The position numbers and the translations under genes were made by a program. Below, piece by piece: positions 33,096-43,169 of a stretch of 64,000 nucleotides of DNA; position 1 is the first letter of the stretch, and each line of letters opens with the position of its first letter. The stretch is from Bacteroidaceae bacterium (GTDB lineage: Bacteria > Bacteroidota > Bacteroidia > Bacteroidales > Barnesiellaceae_A): positions 30,007 to 94,006 of the forward strand of contig JAFQRE010000014.1 of assembly GCA_017410245.1 (NCBI GenBank), written 5' to 3'. A model generated the notes under the pieces. It did not search any database, had not been told where the DNA came from, and saw nothing but the letters and a program-made list of their open reading frames with translations.

Positions 33096-34817
33096 ATGAA
33101 CAACAAAATTGTAATCTATCAAGTTCTTCCCCGCCTATTTTCAAATACTTGCACCGATTGTATTCCATTTGGAACAAAAGAGCAGAATGGTGTAGGCAAA
33201 TTCAATCATTTTACGCCCAAGGTACTCGGCGAAATAAAGTCATTGGGTATTACTCATATATGGTACACCGGTATTATAGAGCATGCTACTCAGACCGACT
33301 ATAGTGCCTATGGCATACGCCCCAACAACCCCTACATTGTAAAAGGCAAGGCAGGCTCACCCTATGCCATCAGCGACTACTACGATGTTGCTCCCGACTT
33401 GGCCGAAGATGTAAATAATCGCATGCAGGAGTATGAGTCGCTTGTAAATCGCACACACGAGGCTGGAATGAAAGTCATAATGGACTTTATCCCCAATCAT
33501 GTGGCACGTGAATATCTGTCAGACAACATGCCCGAGGGTGTAGAGCAACTGGGTGCTCACGATAATAAGGAGAAGCAATTTGATGCGCAAAACAACTTCT
33601 ATTACATACCAAGACAAAGATTTTCGCCTCGATTTTTCATCGGACAAAATACCGACAATGAGTACAACGAATTTCCCTCGCGAGCAACAGGAAACGACCG
33701 CTTTGATGCATATCCCGAAAATAACGATTGGTATGAAACAATCAAACTGAACTATGGCGTAGATTACCTCGATGAAGGCCGACATCACTTTGACCCCATA
33801 CCCGACACATGGCACAAAATGCTCCACATCATGATGTATTGGTGTAGCAAGGGAATAGATGGATTTCGTTGCGATATGGTACATATGGTACCTGTTGAAT
33901 TTTGGCATTGGGCTATCTCGCAAGTTAAGAGAACCTATCCACATATTATATTTATAGCTGAGATATACGATCCGTCACTATACCGTCCATACATTGAGTT
34001 TGGACAATTTGACTACTTATATGATAAAGTAGGTCTATACGACAAATTGCGTGCTGTAGAGTGTCATGATGTATCGGCCGCACAGATATCATATTGTTGG
34101 CAAGCAATCGATGGCATCAATGACCACATGCTCAATTTCCTCGAAAATCATGATGAACAGCGATTTGCTTCGATGCAATATGCAGGCGATGCCACTCGGG
34201 TATTACCATCACTCATTGTATCATCTACAATAAGTCGCTCACCCATGATGATATACTTTGGGCAAGAACTTGGAGAAAAAGCACTTGATGCAGAAGGATT
34301 CAGTGGTCGTGATGGTCGCACCACCATCTTCGACTATTGGAGTGTCCCATCGGTACGAGCATGGTATAACAATGGCAAGTGCAACACAACACAACTCACC
34401 AATGAGCAAAAGTCACTACGCAAGCTCTATAAACAGGTATTGACCCTGTGCAACAAAGAGAAAGCCATATCGCAAGGTGCTTTCTTCGATCTTATGTATG
34501 TCAATTTCGACAACAATCATTTCGACCCACATCGTCACTATGCCTATTTGCGCTACACACATAACGAGATAGTACTTATAGCCGTAAACTTTGGCACACA
34601 AGCATCTGAGATTGCTATCAACATACCGCAATTGGCATTGGATATGATGAACATTGACTCGGCATCATACGATGCAACCGAACTGCTCTCGGGAAATAAA
34701 GATAAAAAACACCTACACAGAGCTATACCATTCGTCACACGAGTAGATGCTAAAGGTGCAGTAATGTGGAAAATAAAAATTCCCAAAAAAACATTAATTT
34801 CAACACAAAAAAAGTGA
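33096..34817 (+). CDS. Intracellular GH13 alpha-amylase family enzyme
   Basis: 573 aa without signal peptide. (beta/alpha)8 barrel with family 13 conserved regions: I MDFIPNHVA (about 129-137), II GFRCDMVHM with nucleophile Asp260, III FIAEIYD with acid/base Glu289, IV LENHDEQR with Asp353. A C-terminal beta domain (about 490-565) follows. It probably trims internal alpha-glucans or maltodextrins. The unusual N-terminus (MNNKIVIYQVLPRLF) and an insert near residues 140-235 are typical of the less-studied Bacteroidota members. Exact specificity is unknown. Confidence 0.92.
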   Translation: MNNKIVIYQVLPRLFSNTCTDCIPFGTKEQNGVGKFNHFTPKVLGEIKSLGITHIWYTGIIEHATQTDYSAYGIRPNNPYIVKGKAGSPYAISDYYDVAPDLAEDVNNRMQEYESLVNRTHEAGMKVIMDFIPNHVAREYLSDNMPEGVEQLGAHDNKEKQFDAQNNFYYIPRQRFSPRFFIGQNTDNEYNEFPSRATGNDRFDAYPENNDWYETIKLNYGVDYLDEGRHHFDPIPDTWHKMLHIMMYWCSKGIDGFRCDMVHMVPVEFWHWAISQVKRTYPHIIFIAEIYDPSLYRPYIEFGQFDYLYDKVGLYDKLRAVECHDVSAAQISYCWQAIDGINDHMLNFLENHDEQRFASMQYAGDATRVLPSLIVSSTISRSPMMIYFGQELGEKALDAEGFSGRDGRTTIFDYWSVPSVRAWYNNGKCNTTQLTNEQKSLRKLYKQVLTLCNKEKAISQGAFFDLMYVNFDNNHFDPHRHYAYLRYTHNEIVLIAVNFGTQASEIAINIPQLALDMMNIDSASYDATELLSGNKDKKHLHRAIPFVTRVDAKGAVMWKIKIPKKTLISTQKK

Positions 34818-34823
34818 TTGAAA

Positions 34824-34857
34824 TTGTGTGATTAAAGCAAACATAGTTTTAACTTTG
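34824..34857 (+). promoter_or_regulatory. Promoter of prs
   Basis: TAACTTTG (34850-34857) is a perfect -7 box; TTG at 34824-34826 is 23 bp upstream, slightly long. Confidence 0.55.
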
Positions 34858-34895
34858 CAGAAAATATTCAAACACAATTTTTCTTTATAATATCT

Positions 34896-35834
34896 ATGGA
34901 ACAAACAACACCCTTCAAGGTTTTCTCAGGAACAAATTCTCGCTATCTTGCAGAGAAGATTTGTAACAGTCTTGGTTGTGAATTGGGTCAAATGAAAATT
35001 CAACACTTTGCCGATGGCGAGTTTGCAGTATCATTTGAGGAGTCAATTCGTGGTGTAGAGGTATATCTTGTACAATCTACATTCCCCAGTTCAGACAATC
35101 TAATGGAACTATTATTGATGGTAGATGCAGCAAAACGAGCATCGGCCAAAACTATCAATGCCGTAATACCTTACTTCGGTTGGGCACGTCAAGACCGCAA
35201 AGACAAACCCCGTGTCTCTATCGGTGCTAAATTGATAGCCGATTTGTTGAGTGCAGCCGGTATAGACCGTCTCATCACAATGGACCTTCACGCCGACCAA
35301 ATTCAAGGTTTCTTTGATGTTCCTGTTGATCACTTGTATGCATCATCGGTGTTTATTCCCTATATCGAGTCATTGAAACTCGAGAACATGGCCATAGCAA
35401 CTCCCGACGTAGGTGGCTCGAAACGTGCCAGCACATACGCCAAATATCTCAACTGTCCGCTCGTATTGTGCGATAAGAAACGCAACAAACCCAATGAGGT
35501 AGCCGAGATGACAGTAATTGGTGATGTTGAGGGTAAAGACGTAATCCTCATCGACGACATGGTAGATACAGCCGGTACCATTACCAAGGCCGCCAACTTG
35601 ATGATGAGTTGGGGTGCTAAGTCGGTACGTGCCATTGCAAGCCACGCTGTAATGAGTGACCCCGCTTCGCAACGTGTACAAGACTCTCAACTTACCGAGA
35701 TGATATTTACCGATAGTATCCCCTACACCAAGGATTGTACCAAGGTACACATTTTGTCGATAGCCGACTTATTTGCAGATACTATTCGTCGTGTAAATAG
35801 CAACAAGTCTATCTCGTCGCAATATCTCCTATAA
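34896..35834 (+). CDS. prs: Ribose-phosphate pyrophosphokinase
   Basis: 312 aa. Class I PRPP synthase: FSGTNSRYLAEKIC at the N-terminus, ADGEFAVSFEESIRG, the flexible ATP loop (YFGWARQDRKDKPR), the metal site MDLHADQIQGFF and the PRPP loop DDMVDTAGTI. It forms PRPP from ribose 5-phosphate and ATP for nucleotide, histidine and tryptophan synthesis. Single gene with its own promoter and a long terminator hairpin (35862-35923). Confidence 0.98.
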   Translation: MEQTTPFKVFSGTNSRYLAEKICNSLGCELGQMKIQHFADGEFAVSFEESIRGVEVYLVQSTFPSSDNLMELLLMVDAAKRASAKTINAVIPYFGWARQDRKDKPRVSIGAKLIADLLSAAGIDRLITMDLHADQIQGFFDVPVDHLYASSVFIPYIESLKLENMAIATPDVGGSKRASTYAKYLNCPLVLCDKKRNKPNEVAEMTVIGDVEGKDVILIDDMVDTAGTITKAANLMMSWGAKSVRAIASHAVMSDPASQRVQDSQLTEMIFTDSIPYTKDCTKVHILSIADLFADTIRRVNSNKSISSQYLL

Positions 35835-35861
35835 GTAAGTATATAGCATACATATAACATA

Positions 35862-35923
35862 TAAAAGTTGGGATACAAGTTCTTCATTACAGAATTTGTG
35901 TTTCAACTTTTACTTTTTTTTTT
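35862..35923 (+). terminator. Terminator of prs
   Basis: TAAAAGTTG and CAACTTTTA close a long imperfect hairpin that also pairs internally (ACAA/TTGT, TTCT/AGAA), followed by a run of ten T. Confidence 0.75.
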
Positions 35924-36006
35924 CAATAGAGACTGGTTATAGTCGTGGAGTTCTACTATACCATAATCTTATCGTTATAAATCGAGCTCCGTTAAATCAT
36001 ACAATT

Positions 36007-38901
36007 ATGAACATATTTACACGTTCATTGATGAGTGTTGTCTTAGCAGCCTTGTGTTTGCCCGCATGGAGTAATGCATTGGCACCTACCCTACTAAAGA
36101 TGAAAGGCAATACTAAATCGATGATAGAAAAGAGCATGACTCGCCACAATGCTAAGTCACGTATGTGGCAATCGGCCCAAGACACGCCCAGCGATGCTAC
36201 TGCCAACGCCTATACATGGGGTATTCTATATCATGAAGATGGCTGCACATGGTACTATACACAAACATTTGAAGAGCGCGGGTGGTACTTTGGTGCAACA
36301 GACATTACCATTTATGACAACAACTTCACTCAAGTGGGTTCAATTCATATCGATGTACCCGAAGGTATGAATGTAAATGACATTGACCCAATTGATTTTG
36401 TAAGTACCAGTTTTTTTGATACCAATTCTACTACAATAGAAATTCCTATCTTTATGCACGCTGTAGATAATGGCAAACAAATATGTAAGATAGGTATTTA
36501 TACATTGGAAGGTGAAAAATTGGTAGAATATGATGCTCAGTCGATGATAGATTTCAAAGCATCAGACGACTACATTCGTGTGTTGCTGATGAACGAATCG
36601 GAAGGTAACCTCAATGTATCGGTATTGCGAGCGGCCGATGAAAACAATCCCCCGGTTGTAGAGCACACATTCTCGGTCGATCAAGACTTGCTCTACTATA
36701 ACGAAGGCCCGATGCTCAACTACTACTCTATCAATGGAGAGCCATACTACAGCATATCGCACTTTGAGGTTCCCTGTATGGACGGAATGGATATGGAAAC
36801 TTTCGTACCCACTCAAGCACCCAACAACAATCTCATCATCAAGACATACGATAAGTCATACAACATAGTCGATTCGCTAGGTGTACCCATCGATCCTGTT
36901 ACTACCGATGCTACATACGGATTTGCTTCGCTCGGTCTTATGTCCTACAAGGATATGCGTCAAGGCGACTTTACCAACGACAACCGCCGCAACTACATCG
37001 TGACTCACTACGAGTATTTTGCCAAGAGTGACGACTTTATTTACCACTTCCGCGTATATGACGAAGATGGCAACTTTATAAAGAATATTACCGAATACAC
37101 AACCATGTGGCAAGGCGTGAGCGACTTGAAGGGGCATGAAGAACAAATGGTATTCTTGAAAACCGACCAAGAAGGAAAACAATACTTCGAGATGATAGAC
37201 TTACCTTCGTGCAATGTTGCAGCAACTTTCCCGGCTCAAGTTGATGGCTTCCAGATTTCTACAACTCTCGACCGCTACCCTGTAGGCGATGACTATCAAT
37301 ATGTAATTGGTCTTAGTCAAGCCACTGTAGATGAGAATGGCGATGCAATAGCTCGTATCGGTTGGTATAATCGCGATTGTAGTGTCGATCATTATGCAAC
37401 ATTCAATTTGGGCAAGAATTCAGAGGGTTTCACACCCTACATAGCTACATATGTGCTCGACCCCTATATGTTCAATACCGATAGTCGTCGCGAATACTTC
37501 TACATGGCTATGACCAAACGTACCGATGGCAGTGAGATACTCGACAAGGCTCTCTATCTGGCCGATGAAGATGGCACAGTGCTACGCACCATCAGGCCCG
37601 AAGAGGGTGATGAGATAGAGTTCTCGAGTGGTGATGTGTTTGATTTCAATACAGCCTTTCCCAAAATGGTGTTGTCGTTCTACAATGGCGATAAAGATGC
37701 CTTTGAAATCTTATACTACTCACTCCCCTTCGATAAGTTTACAAGTGGTGGTAATGGCTCGCAAGACAATCCTTACGTAATAACAACTCCCGGTGAGTTG
37801 GCTCAAATGCACAACTACGTCGATGCCAACTTTGTGCTTGGTAATGATATTGATATGAGCGAATATCCTCGCCCATACATTGCTCCTGTTGAGTTTATGG
37901 GTACATTTGATGGTAATAATTACTTCATATCAAATATAGAGCTTAATAATGGCGGTATGTTTGACATATTGCATCATGGAACTGTAAAGAACCTACAGCT
38001 TCAATCACCAATATTAAATATAGGCGATAACAATATCGACATGGGTATCATTGCCAATAGTTCAGTGCAATCGATCATAGAGAATGTACACGTATATGAT
38101 GCCAAAATTTATGGCAACGGCGATAACCGCAATTCTGTAGGTGGTATATTGGGTCAGGGTGAATATACCGAAATCAATGCTGTGTCTATGTTGCGTGCCG
38201 AAGAGCTATATGAGATAAATAATTTTGGTGGTATTGTGGGCTTTATAAACAGTAGCAAAATAAATGCAGCTGTTGCATCGGGAAGAATGGATTATGCCAA
38301 GAACTTTGGTGGTATTGCTTCACATGTTTCTTGTAGCGAAATTCGCAATGCACACACTGATTTTGACCTTCTCTTCCCTCAAAAAGCAGGTGGTATTGTT
38401 GCTGTCTTAGATGGATCTAATTTTAGTGCTACTATTGAGCATTGCTACTCAACAAGTTGTGCTATCGGCGAGCTTGAAGAAGATTCTCCTATGCACGATT
38501 TCAAGGATATTGTCCACACCAACATAGATGGTACAATAAACGGATGTGTAGGCAATGAAGAAATGGAAGGCAACCGAGCATTTTTCGAGAACCTTGGCTT
38601 TGTATATGGTAATACACTTGATGCTCCTTGGGTGGGTGACGGTGTTCCTCTCCTTTACTTCGAAAACGAGCGCCATAGTACTCCTACTATCGAGGCTGTA
38701 GAGAGTGGAGTCGTATTCAATGGTGCAACCGTGTTTGTTGCTGATGCACACAATATATCATTGTACAACATGCAAGGTCAACTTGTTGTAACAACACAAG
38801 GTACAACACTTGATGTAAGCCATGTAGCCAATGGTATCTATGTAGTAACGGCTATCAGCACTCAAGGCGAACAACGTACCCGCAAAGTTGTAGTGCGATA
38901 A
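36007..38901 (+). CDS. Large secreted protein with GLUG-like repeats and C-terminal sorting-type domain
   Basis: 964 aa from the ATG at 36007 (an earlier in-frame start lacks a signal sequence). Signal peptide MNIFTRSLMSVVLAALCLPAWSNA. Residues about 60-580 are a strand-rich region with no recognised domain. Residues about 590-850 carry GLUG-type beta-helix repeats (NFGGIVGFINSSKINAAV, NSVGGILGQGEYTEI). The last 75 residues form a sorting-type domain (ISLYNMQGQLVVTTQG ... NGIYVVTAIS ... RKVVVR). Probably displayed at the surface or released. The whole N-terminal half is orphan in appearance. Confidence 0.9.
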   Translation: MNIFTRSLMSVVLAALCLPAWSNALAPTLLKMKGNTKSMIEKSMTRHNAKSRMWQSAQDTPSDATANAYTWGILYHEDGCTWYYTQTFEERGWYFGATDITIYDNNFTQVGSIHIDVPEGMNVNDIDPIDFVSTSFFDTNSTTIEIPIFMHAVDNGKQICKIGIYTLEGEKLVEYDAQSMIDFKASDDYIRVLLMNESEGNLNVSVLRAADENNPPVVEHTFSVDQDLLYYNEGPMLNYYSINGEPYYSISHFEVPCMDGMDMETFVPTQAPNNNLIIKTYDKSYNIVDSLGVPIDPVTTDATYGFASLGLMSYKDMRQGDFTNDNRRNYIVTHYEYFAKSDDFIYHFRVYDEDGNFIKNITEYTTMWQGVSDLKGHEEQMVFLKTDQEGKQYFEMIDLPSCNVAATFPAQVDGFQISTTLDRYPVGDDYQYVIGLSQATVDENGDAIARIGWYNRDCSVDHYATFNLGKNSEGFTPYIATYVLDPYMFNTDSRREYFYMAMTKRTDGSEILDKALYLADEDGTVLRTIRPEEGDEIEFSSGDVFDFNTAFPKMVLSFYNGDKDAFEILYYSLPFDKFTSGGNGSQDNPYVITTPGELAQMHNYVDANFVLGNDIDMSEYPRPYIAPVEFMGTFDGNNYFISNIELNNGGMFDILHHGTVKNLQLQSPILNIGDNNIDMGIIANSSVQSIIENVHVYDAKIYGNGDNRNSVGGILGQGEYTEINAVSMLRAEELYEINNFGGIVGFINSSKINAAVASGRMDYAKNFGGIASHVSCSEIRNAHTDFDLLFPQKAGGIVAVLDGSNFSATIEHCYSTSCAIGELEEDSPMHDFKDIVHTNIDGTINGCVGNEEMEGNRAFFENLGFVYGNTLDAPWVGDGVPLLYFENERHSTPTIEAVESGVVFNGATVFVADAHNISLYNMQGQLVVTTQGTTLDVSHVANGIYVVTAISTQGEQRTRKVVVR

Positions 38902-38923
38902 AAGAAAAATCATAGATAAACTT

Positions 38924-38964
38924 AAAATCCGGTCACATACAAGGGCATGTGACCGGATTTTTTT
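38924..38964 (+). terminator. Strong terminator of the GLUG protein gene
   Basis: AAAATCCGGTCACAT and ATGTGACCGGATTTT are perfect 15-bp arms with an 8-nt loop, followed by TTT. Confidence 0.92.
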
Positions 38965-39043
38965 GCTACTTTTGCTGTGGATACACAAGTATGTCGATAT
39001 CCGATAAATAAACCGATTGTTGATACTTTAATATCGTCGTATT

Positions 39044-39199
39044 ATGTCTTGTTTCAGAGTTCTATTATGTATAATCTTTCCCCCTCTTGCTGTAATAGAT
39101 AAAGGCTGTGGATCTATAGCCATTGTTACAATACTTACTTTGTGTGGTTGGATACCCGGAGTTATCGGAGCCTTGGTTATACTCAATAAGGAGGAATAA
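39044..39199 (+). CDS. YqaE/Pmp3 family small membrane protein
   Basis: 51 aa, beginning MSCFRVLLCIIFPPLAVIDKG. The sequence matches the Pmp3 pattern: two hydrophobic helices (about 4-18 and 25-47), FPPLAV in the first and a GWIPGVIGALVIL segment in the second. Members are proteolipids of the inner membrane linked to membrane potential and to stress in yeast and bacteria. It is monocistronic, between two terminators (38924-38964 and 39215-39256). Confidence 0.88.
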   Translation: MSCFRVLLCIIFPPLAVIDKGCGSIAIVTILTLCGWIPGVIGALVILNKEE

Positions 39200-39214
39200 T
39201 CAATTGTAATAACG

Positions 39215-39256
39215 CAACAAAGGCAGTATCAGAAAAACTGGATACTGCCTTTGTTG
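39215..39256. terminator. Bidirectional terminator
   Basis: CAACAAAGGCAGTATC and GATACTGCCTTTGTTG are perfect 16-bp arms with a 10-nt loop, between the convergent YqaE and TPR genes. Confidence 0.9.
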
Positions 39257-39280
39257 TATATATGTATTTACAAACTTCTA

Positions 39281-40555
39281 TTAGAAGCCCATTTCCATCT
39301 CAATGAGTTTGAGGTTTTTACCATCATTGAGGTTGTAGTAGATACTGCGGAGAGCTACCATGTACTCACGCTCGTTGGCGTCGAGTTGGTGTGCTTTCTC
39401 ATAGTAAGGAAGTGCTTGACGATAGAGAGGAAGTACCTCGGCCTCTTTAGCAGCGTTAAAGTCGGCAGTATTGGTAATCTTCTCGCTCAACTCATTGTTT
39501 TTCTCAACAGCTTGGTTGAAGTACATACGACCCATGTTACCCAATGCAAGGGCAAATGTGGGGTTGAGTTCGAGAGCTTTCTCAAAGCAAGCTATAGCAC
39601 CGGCAACATCTTTTTGAGCCTCAAGGAGCTGACCTTTTACGTTCCACAATTCGGGATTTTCGGGGTCGTTAGCAACTACAGCGTTCAATGTAGCGATAGC
39701 TTTGTCATAATCATTAGCAGCAATGTAGATGTTGATAAGACGCAAGCTGTAGTAGTTCTCCTTTTGCATGAAAGTAGTACCATCGGGGCGAGTAGCCTCA
39801 ACATCAAGATTACCAAAGAGTTCATTACCTTCGTTCAAGATGGCAACGAGGTTGGTAGTGTCACGAGCCTCTTCATATTGGCCGGCAATAAATTTATAAA
39901 CATTGTTTTGCTCATAGCCATTACCCTTGGCACGCAACAAAGCCTTCATAGTGAGGTCTTTGTCGCCCGAGTTGAGAGCAGCCAAGGCAGCATTGTACTC
40001 AAGCATCGAGTAGATAGAGTCGGCGGGCATATCTTTGGCAACATTGGCCATGAAAGGAAGCTCGCGAATTTCGATAAAGATATTCCACATCTCGTATGCT
40101 TTGAGGTATTGTTGGTTGTTGAAGAAGTAAACACCACCTTGAATATAACCGTCAGAGTTTGACAACAAGTCTTTTTGTATATTCTTGATGTACTTGGGTT
40201 TTACTTTGCCTTTGGCATTGGGAAGAGTATCCAAAGCTACAGCTTTGCGATAGTATTTGTAACCATTCTCAAGAGCTTGATACATCTCGTTTTCTTGAGC
40301 AGCCATACCAAATTGAGCTTGGCTATTCTCTTTTTCAAACACGCGTTGCTCGATGTTACCGGCTACATACCATGCTTTTACATCTTCGGCCGACTCACCT
40401 GCAAGTGCTTGTTGAATTGTAGTACGAGCAGTTTTGAAATCGGGTTTCTCGGTTTTCTTTGCCAATGTCCATGCTTGATCAACAAGGGCTTTTTGTCCAA
40501 ACGACAGAGTTGCTGAAAGGAGCAACAATGAAGCAGTCAATAATGTCTTTCTCAT
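39281..40555 (-). CDS. Exported TPR protein co-transcribed with gyrA
   Basis: 424 aa. Signal peptide (MRKTLLTASLLLLSATLSFG, cleavage near Gln22). Helical through most of its length, with clear tetratricopeptide units: AYEMWNIFIEIRELPFMANVA, YDKAIATLNAVVANDPENPELWNVKG, DVAGAIACFEKALELNPTFALALGNMGRMY and ALPYYEKAHQLDANEREYMVALRS. A periplasmic scaffold or assembly factor is likely. It begins 38 bp after gyrA with no terminator between, so it is probably read from the gyrA mRNA. Confidence 0.92.
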   Translation of the reverse strand: MRKTLLTASLLLLSATLSFGQKALVDQAWTLAKKTEKPDFKTARTTIQQALAGESAEDVKAWYVAGNIEQRVFEKENSQAQFGMAAQENEMYQALENGYKYYRKAVALDTLPNAKGKVKPKYIKNIQKDLLSNSDGYIQGGVYFFNNQQYLKAYEMWNIFIEIRELPFMANVAKDMPADSIYSMLEYNAALAALNSGDKDLTMKALLRAKGNGYEQNNVYKFIAGQYEEARDTTNLVAILNEGNELFGNLDVEATRPDGTTFMQKENYYSLRLINIYIAANDYDKAIATLNAVVANDPENPELWNVKGQLLEAQKDVAGAIACFEKALELNPTFALALGNMGRMYFNQAVEKNNELSEKITNTADFNAAKEAEVLPLYRQALPYYEKAHQLDANEREYMVALRSIYYNLNDGKNLKLIEMEMGF

Positions 40556-40593
40556 AATGCTTTAAATTAGAGGTAATTTATGTTATAAAATTA

Positions 40594-43134
40594 TTATTCT
40601 GTCACGTTGGTTTCATTAGATACATTATCGGGAGCTTGAGCCTGAGCCTCGGCATCTACTTCAACCTGAGTATTAGTATTTTCGTCGGTTGCCGACAATA
40701 CTTTACATACCGATGCTATCTCATCGTTACGTTTCTCGAGGTTGATGATGCGTACGCCTTGTGTAGCACGACCCATAACACGTACATCGGCCACTTTCAT
40801 GCGCAATGTGATACCCGACTTGTTGATGATAACCAAGTCGTTCTCGTCCGACACATTCTTGATAGCAACAACCTTACCGGTCTTATCGGTAATCTTCATA
40901 GTTGCCACACCCTTACCACCGCGGTTGGTTATACGATAGTCATCGGCAATAGAACGTTTACCATATCCTTGCTCCGAAATTACCATTACGGTTTCTTCTT
41001 GGAAGTTATTAACGACAATCATACCCACAGCAGCATCTTGTCCATCTTCGTCAAGTCGCATGCCTCGCACTCCGGTTGCAACACGTCCCATTTCACGCAC
41101 TGTGCTTTCGTGGAAGGTGATAGCGCGACCATTACGATTGGCTATAACCAAGTGACTATTTCCATCGGTGAGGCGAACATCAATGAGTTGGTCTCCATCG
41201 AGAATATTGATGGCGTTCACACCATTCTGACGAGGACGTGAGTATGCCTCAAGTTTAGTCTTCTTGATAATACCTTGGCGAGTACAGAATACCAAGTAGT
41301 GAGTAGAATTGTAATCGGGGTCTTGTAATTGTTTTACGCGAATAAATGCATTGACCTTGTCGTCCGACTCGATATTGAGCATATTCTGTATAGCACGACC
41401 CTTCGAGTTCTTGGCACCTTCGGGTATCTCATATACTTTGAGCCAATAGCATCTACCCTTCTGTGTGAAGAACAACATATAGTTGTGCATCGATGCAGGA
41501 TAGATGTACTCGATAAAGTCTTCGTCACGAGTATCGCTACCCTTAGCACCTACTCCACCGCGATTTTGTGCGCGGAATTCAGTGAGAGGAGTGCGCTTGA
41601 TATAGCCCATGTGCGAGATGGTAATAATCATTTCATCATCGGCATAGAAATCTTCGGCATTGAACTCTTCGCTTGCATATACAATCTCGGTGCGACGTTC
41701 ATCACCATATTTTTCTTTTACTTCAATGAGTTCGTCCTTGATGACTTGCATACATACTTCATGGTTAGACAAGATCTCTTTGAAGCGACGTATAGCCTCT
41801 TCCACTTGTTGGAACTCGGCATGGAGTTTGTCTTGCTCAAGACCTGTGAGCTGACGCAAGCGCATCTCAACAATGGCAGCAGCCTGCTTGTCGCTGAGAG
41901 CAAAGCGCTCCATCAAGCGCATGCGTGCTTGTTCGCCATTTTGCGAAGAACGTATAATGGCAATTACTTCGTCAATGTTATCACTTGCAATGATCAAGCC
42001 TTCGAGAATGTGAGCACGCTCTTCGGCTTTTTCAAGGTCGTATTGAGTGCGACGTATCACTACTTCATGACGGTGGTCGATAAATGCTTGCAAGAGTTGC
42101 TTGAGGTTGAGCAGCTGCGGACGACCGTTTACAAGTGCAATGTTATTGACACTGAACGACGACTGCAATGCTGTCATCTTATACAACTTGTTGAGAACAA
42201 CGCTGGCATTAGAGTCACGCTTGATGTCAATGACAATACGCATACCGCTACGGTCGCTCTCATCGTTGATGTTAGAGATACCTTCGAGTCGCTTCTCTTC
42301 TACAAGATCGGCAATATTCTTGATAAGTTCGGCTTTATTTACGCCATAGGGTATCTCATTTACTATAATCGATTCGCGATTGCCATCGTTCTCAATCTCG
42401 GCCTTAGCACGCACAATAATACGACCTCTACCGGTTTCAAAGGCATCTTTCACGCCCGAATAACCGTATATAGTAGCTCCTGTGGGGAAATCGGGAGCTT
42501 TGACATATTGCATCAAATCGGCGACTTCGGCCTCGGGATTGTCAATGAGGGCAATAGAAGCATCTATACACTCCGACAAGTTGTGAGGAGGCATATTGGT
42601 AGCCATACCTACAGCAATACCCGATGCACCATTTACGAGCAATTGAGGTATGCGAGTGGGCAATACAGTTGGCTCTTCGAGTGTGTTATCAAAGTTGGGA
42701 GTGAAATCGACTGTACGTTTATTGATGTCGGCAAGCATCTCTTCGGCAATACGCGACAAACGAGCCTCAGTGTAACGCATGGCAGCGGGAGAGTCACCAT
42801 CAACCGAACCAAAGTTACCCTGACCATCTACCATACAGTAGCGCAACGACCAATCTTGCGCCATACGGGCAAGAGCAAAGTACACAGATGAGTCACCGTG
42901 AGGGTGATACTTACCTAATACTTCACCGACTATACGGGCACATTTTTTATAGGGTTGATTGTGAGTATTGTTAAGACGTTCCATACCGTACAGAATGCGA
43001 CGATGTACAGGCTTAAGACCATCTCTTACATCGGGCAAGGCTCGCGCAACAATCACTGACATCGAGTAATCGATGTATGACGATTGCATTACCTGCTCGA
43101 TATTAACTTTCTGAATTTTGTCTTGGTCTAACAT
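40594..43134 (-). CDS. gyrA: DNA gyrase subunit A
   Basis: 846 aa. The N-terminal breakage-reunion domain has ALPDVRDGLKPVHRRILYGM and the catalytic Tyr121 in AAMRYTEARLS. The quinolone-determining region reads HPHGDSSVYFALARM: serine at the E. coli Ser83 position and Phe at the Asp87 position. The C-terminal domain is a beta-pinwheel with a GyrA-box-like FRAQNRGGVGAKG and repeats such as YKRTPL, ILDGDQLIDVRL and GYGKRSIADDYRITNRGGKG. An acidic and Gln/Ala-rich tail of about 30 residues follows. With GyrB (not in the window) it introduces negative supercoils. Its leader contains the stem-loop at 43170-43209. Confidence 0.98.
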   Translation of the reverse strand: MLDQDKIQKVNIEQVMQSSYIDYSMSVIVARALPDVRDGLKPVHRRILYGMERLNNTHNQPYKKCARIVGEVLGKYHPHGDSSVYFALARMAQDWSLRYCMVDGQGNFGSVDGDSPAAMRYTEARLSRIAEEMLADINKRTVDFTPNFDNTLEEPTVLPTRIPQLLVNGASGIAVGMATNMPPHNLSECIDASIALIDNPEAEVADLMQYVKAPDFPTGATIYGYSGVKDAFETGRGRIIVRAKAEIENDGNRESIIVNEIPYGVNKAELIKNIADLVEEKRLEGISNINDESDRSGMRIVIDIKRDSNASVVLNKLYKMTALQSSFSVNNIALVNGRPQLLNLKQLLQAFIDHRHEVVIRRTQYDLEKAEERAHILEGLIIASDNIDEVIAIIRSSQNGEQARMRLMERFALSDKQAAAIVEMRLRQLTGLEQDKLHAEFQQVEEAIRRFKEILSNHEVCMQVIKDELIEVKEKYGDERRTEIVYASEEFNAEDFYADDEMIITISHMGYIKRTPLTEFRAQNRGGVGAKGSDTRDEDFIEYIYPASMHNYMLFFTQKGRCYWLKVYEIPEGAKNSKGRAIQNMLNIESDDKVNAFIRVKQLQDPDYNSTHYLVFCTRQGIIKKTKLEAYSRPRQNGVNAINILDGDQLIDVRLTDGNSHLVIANRNGRAITFHESTVREMGRVATGVRGMRLDEDGQDAAVGMIVVNNFQEETVMVISEQGYGKRSIADDYRITNRGGKGVATMKITDKTGKVVAIKNVSDENDLVIINKSGITLRMKVADVRVMGRATQGVRIINLEKRNDEIASVCKVLSATDENTNTQVEVDAEAQAQAPDNVSNETNVTE

Positions 43135-43169
43135 ATTATAGTTTGTTATACATATTATAAATCACACTA

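Noticed and set aside
35896..36006. 37-codon N-terminal extension of the GLUG protein
   Set aside because: It would bury the clear signal peptide starting at 36007 and overlaps the prs terminator.
39251..40162. 303-codon open frame antisense to the TPR gene
   Set aside because: Shadow of the TPR gene; its reading gives hydrophobic low-complexity protein without motifs.
41329..42891. 520-codon open frame antisense to gyrA
   Set aside because: It lies wholly inside gyrA on the other strand, has no promoter or family similarity, and long antisense frames arise from codon bias in this genome.
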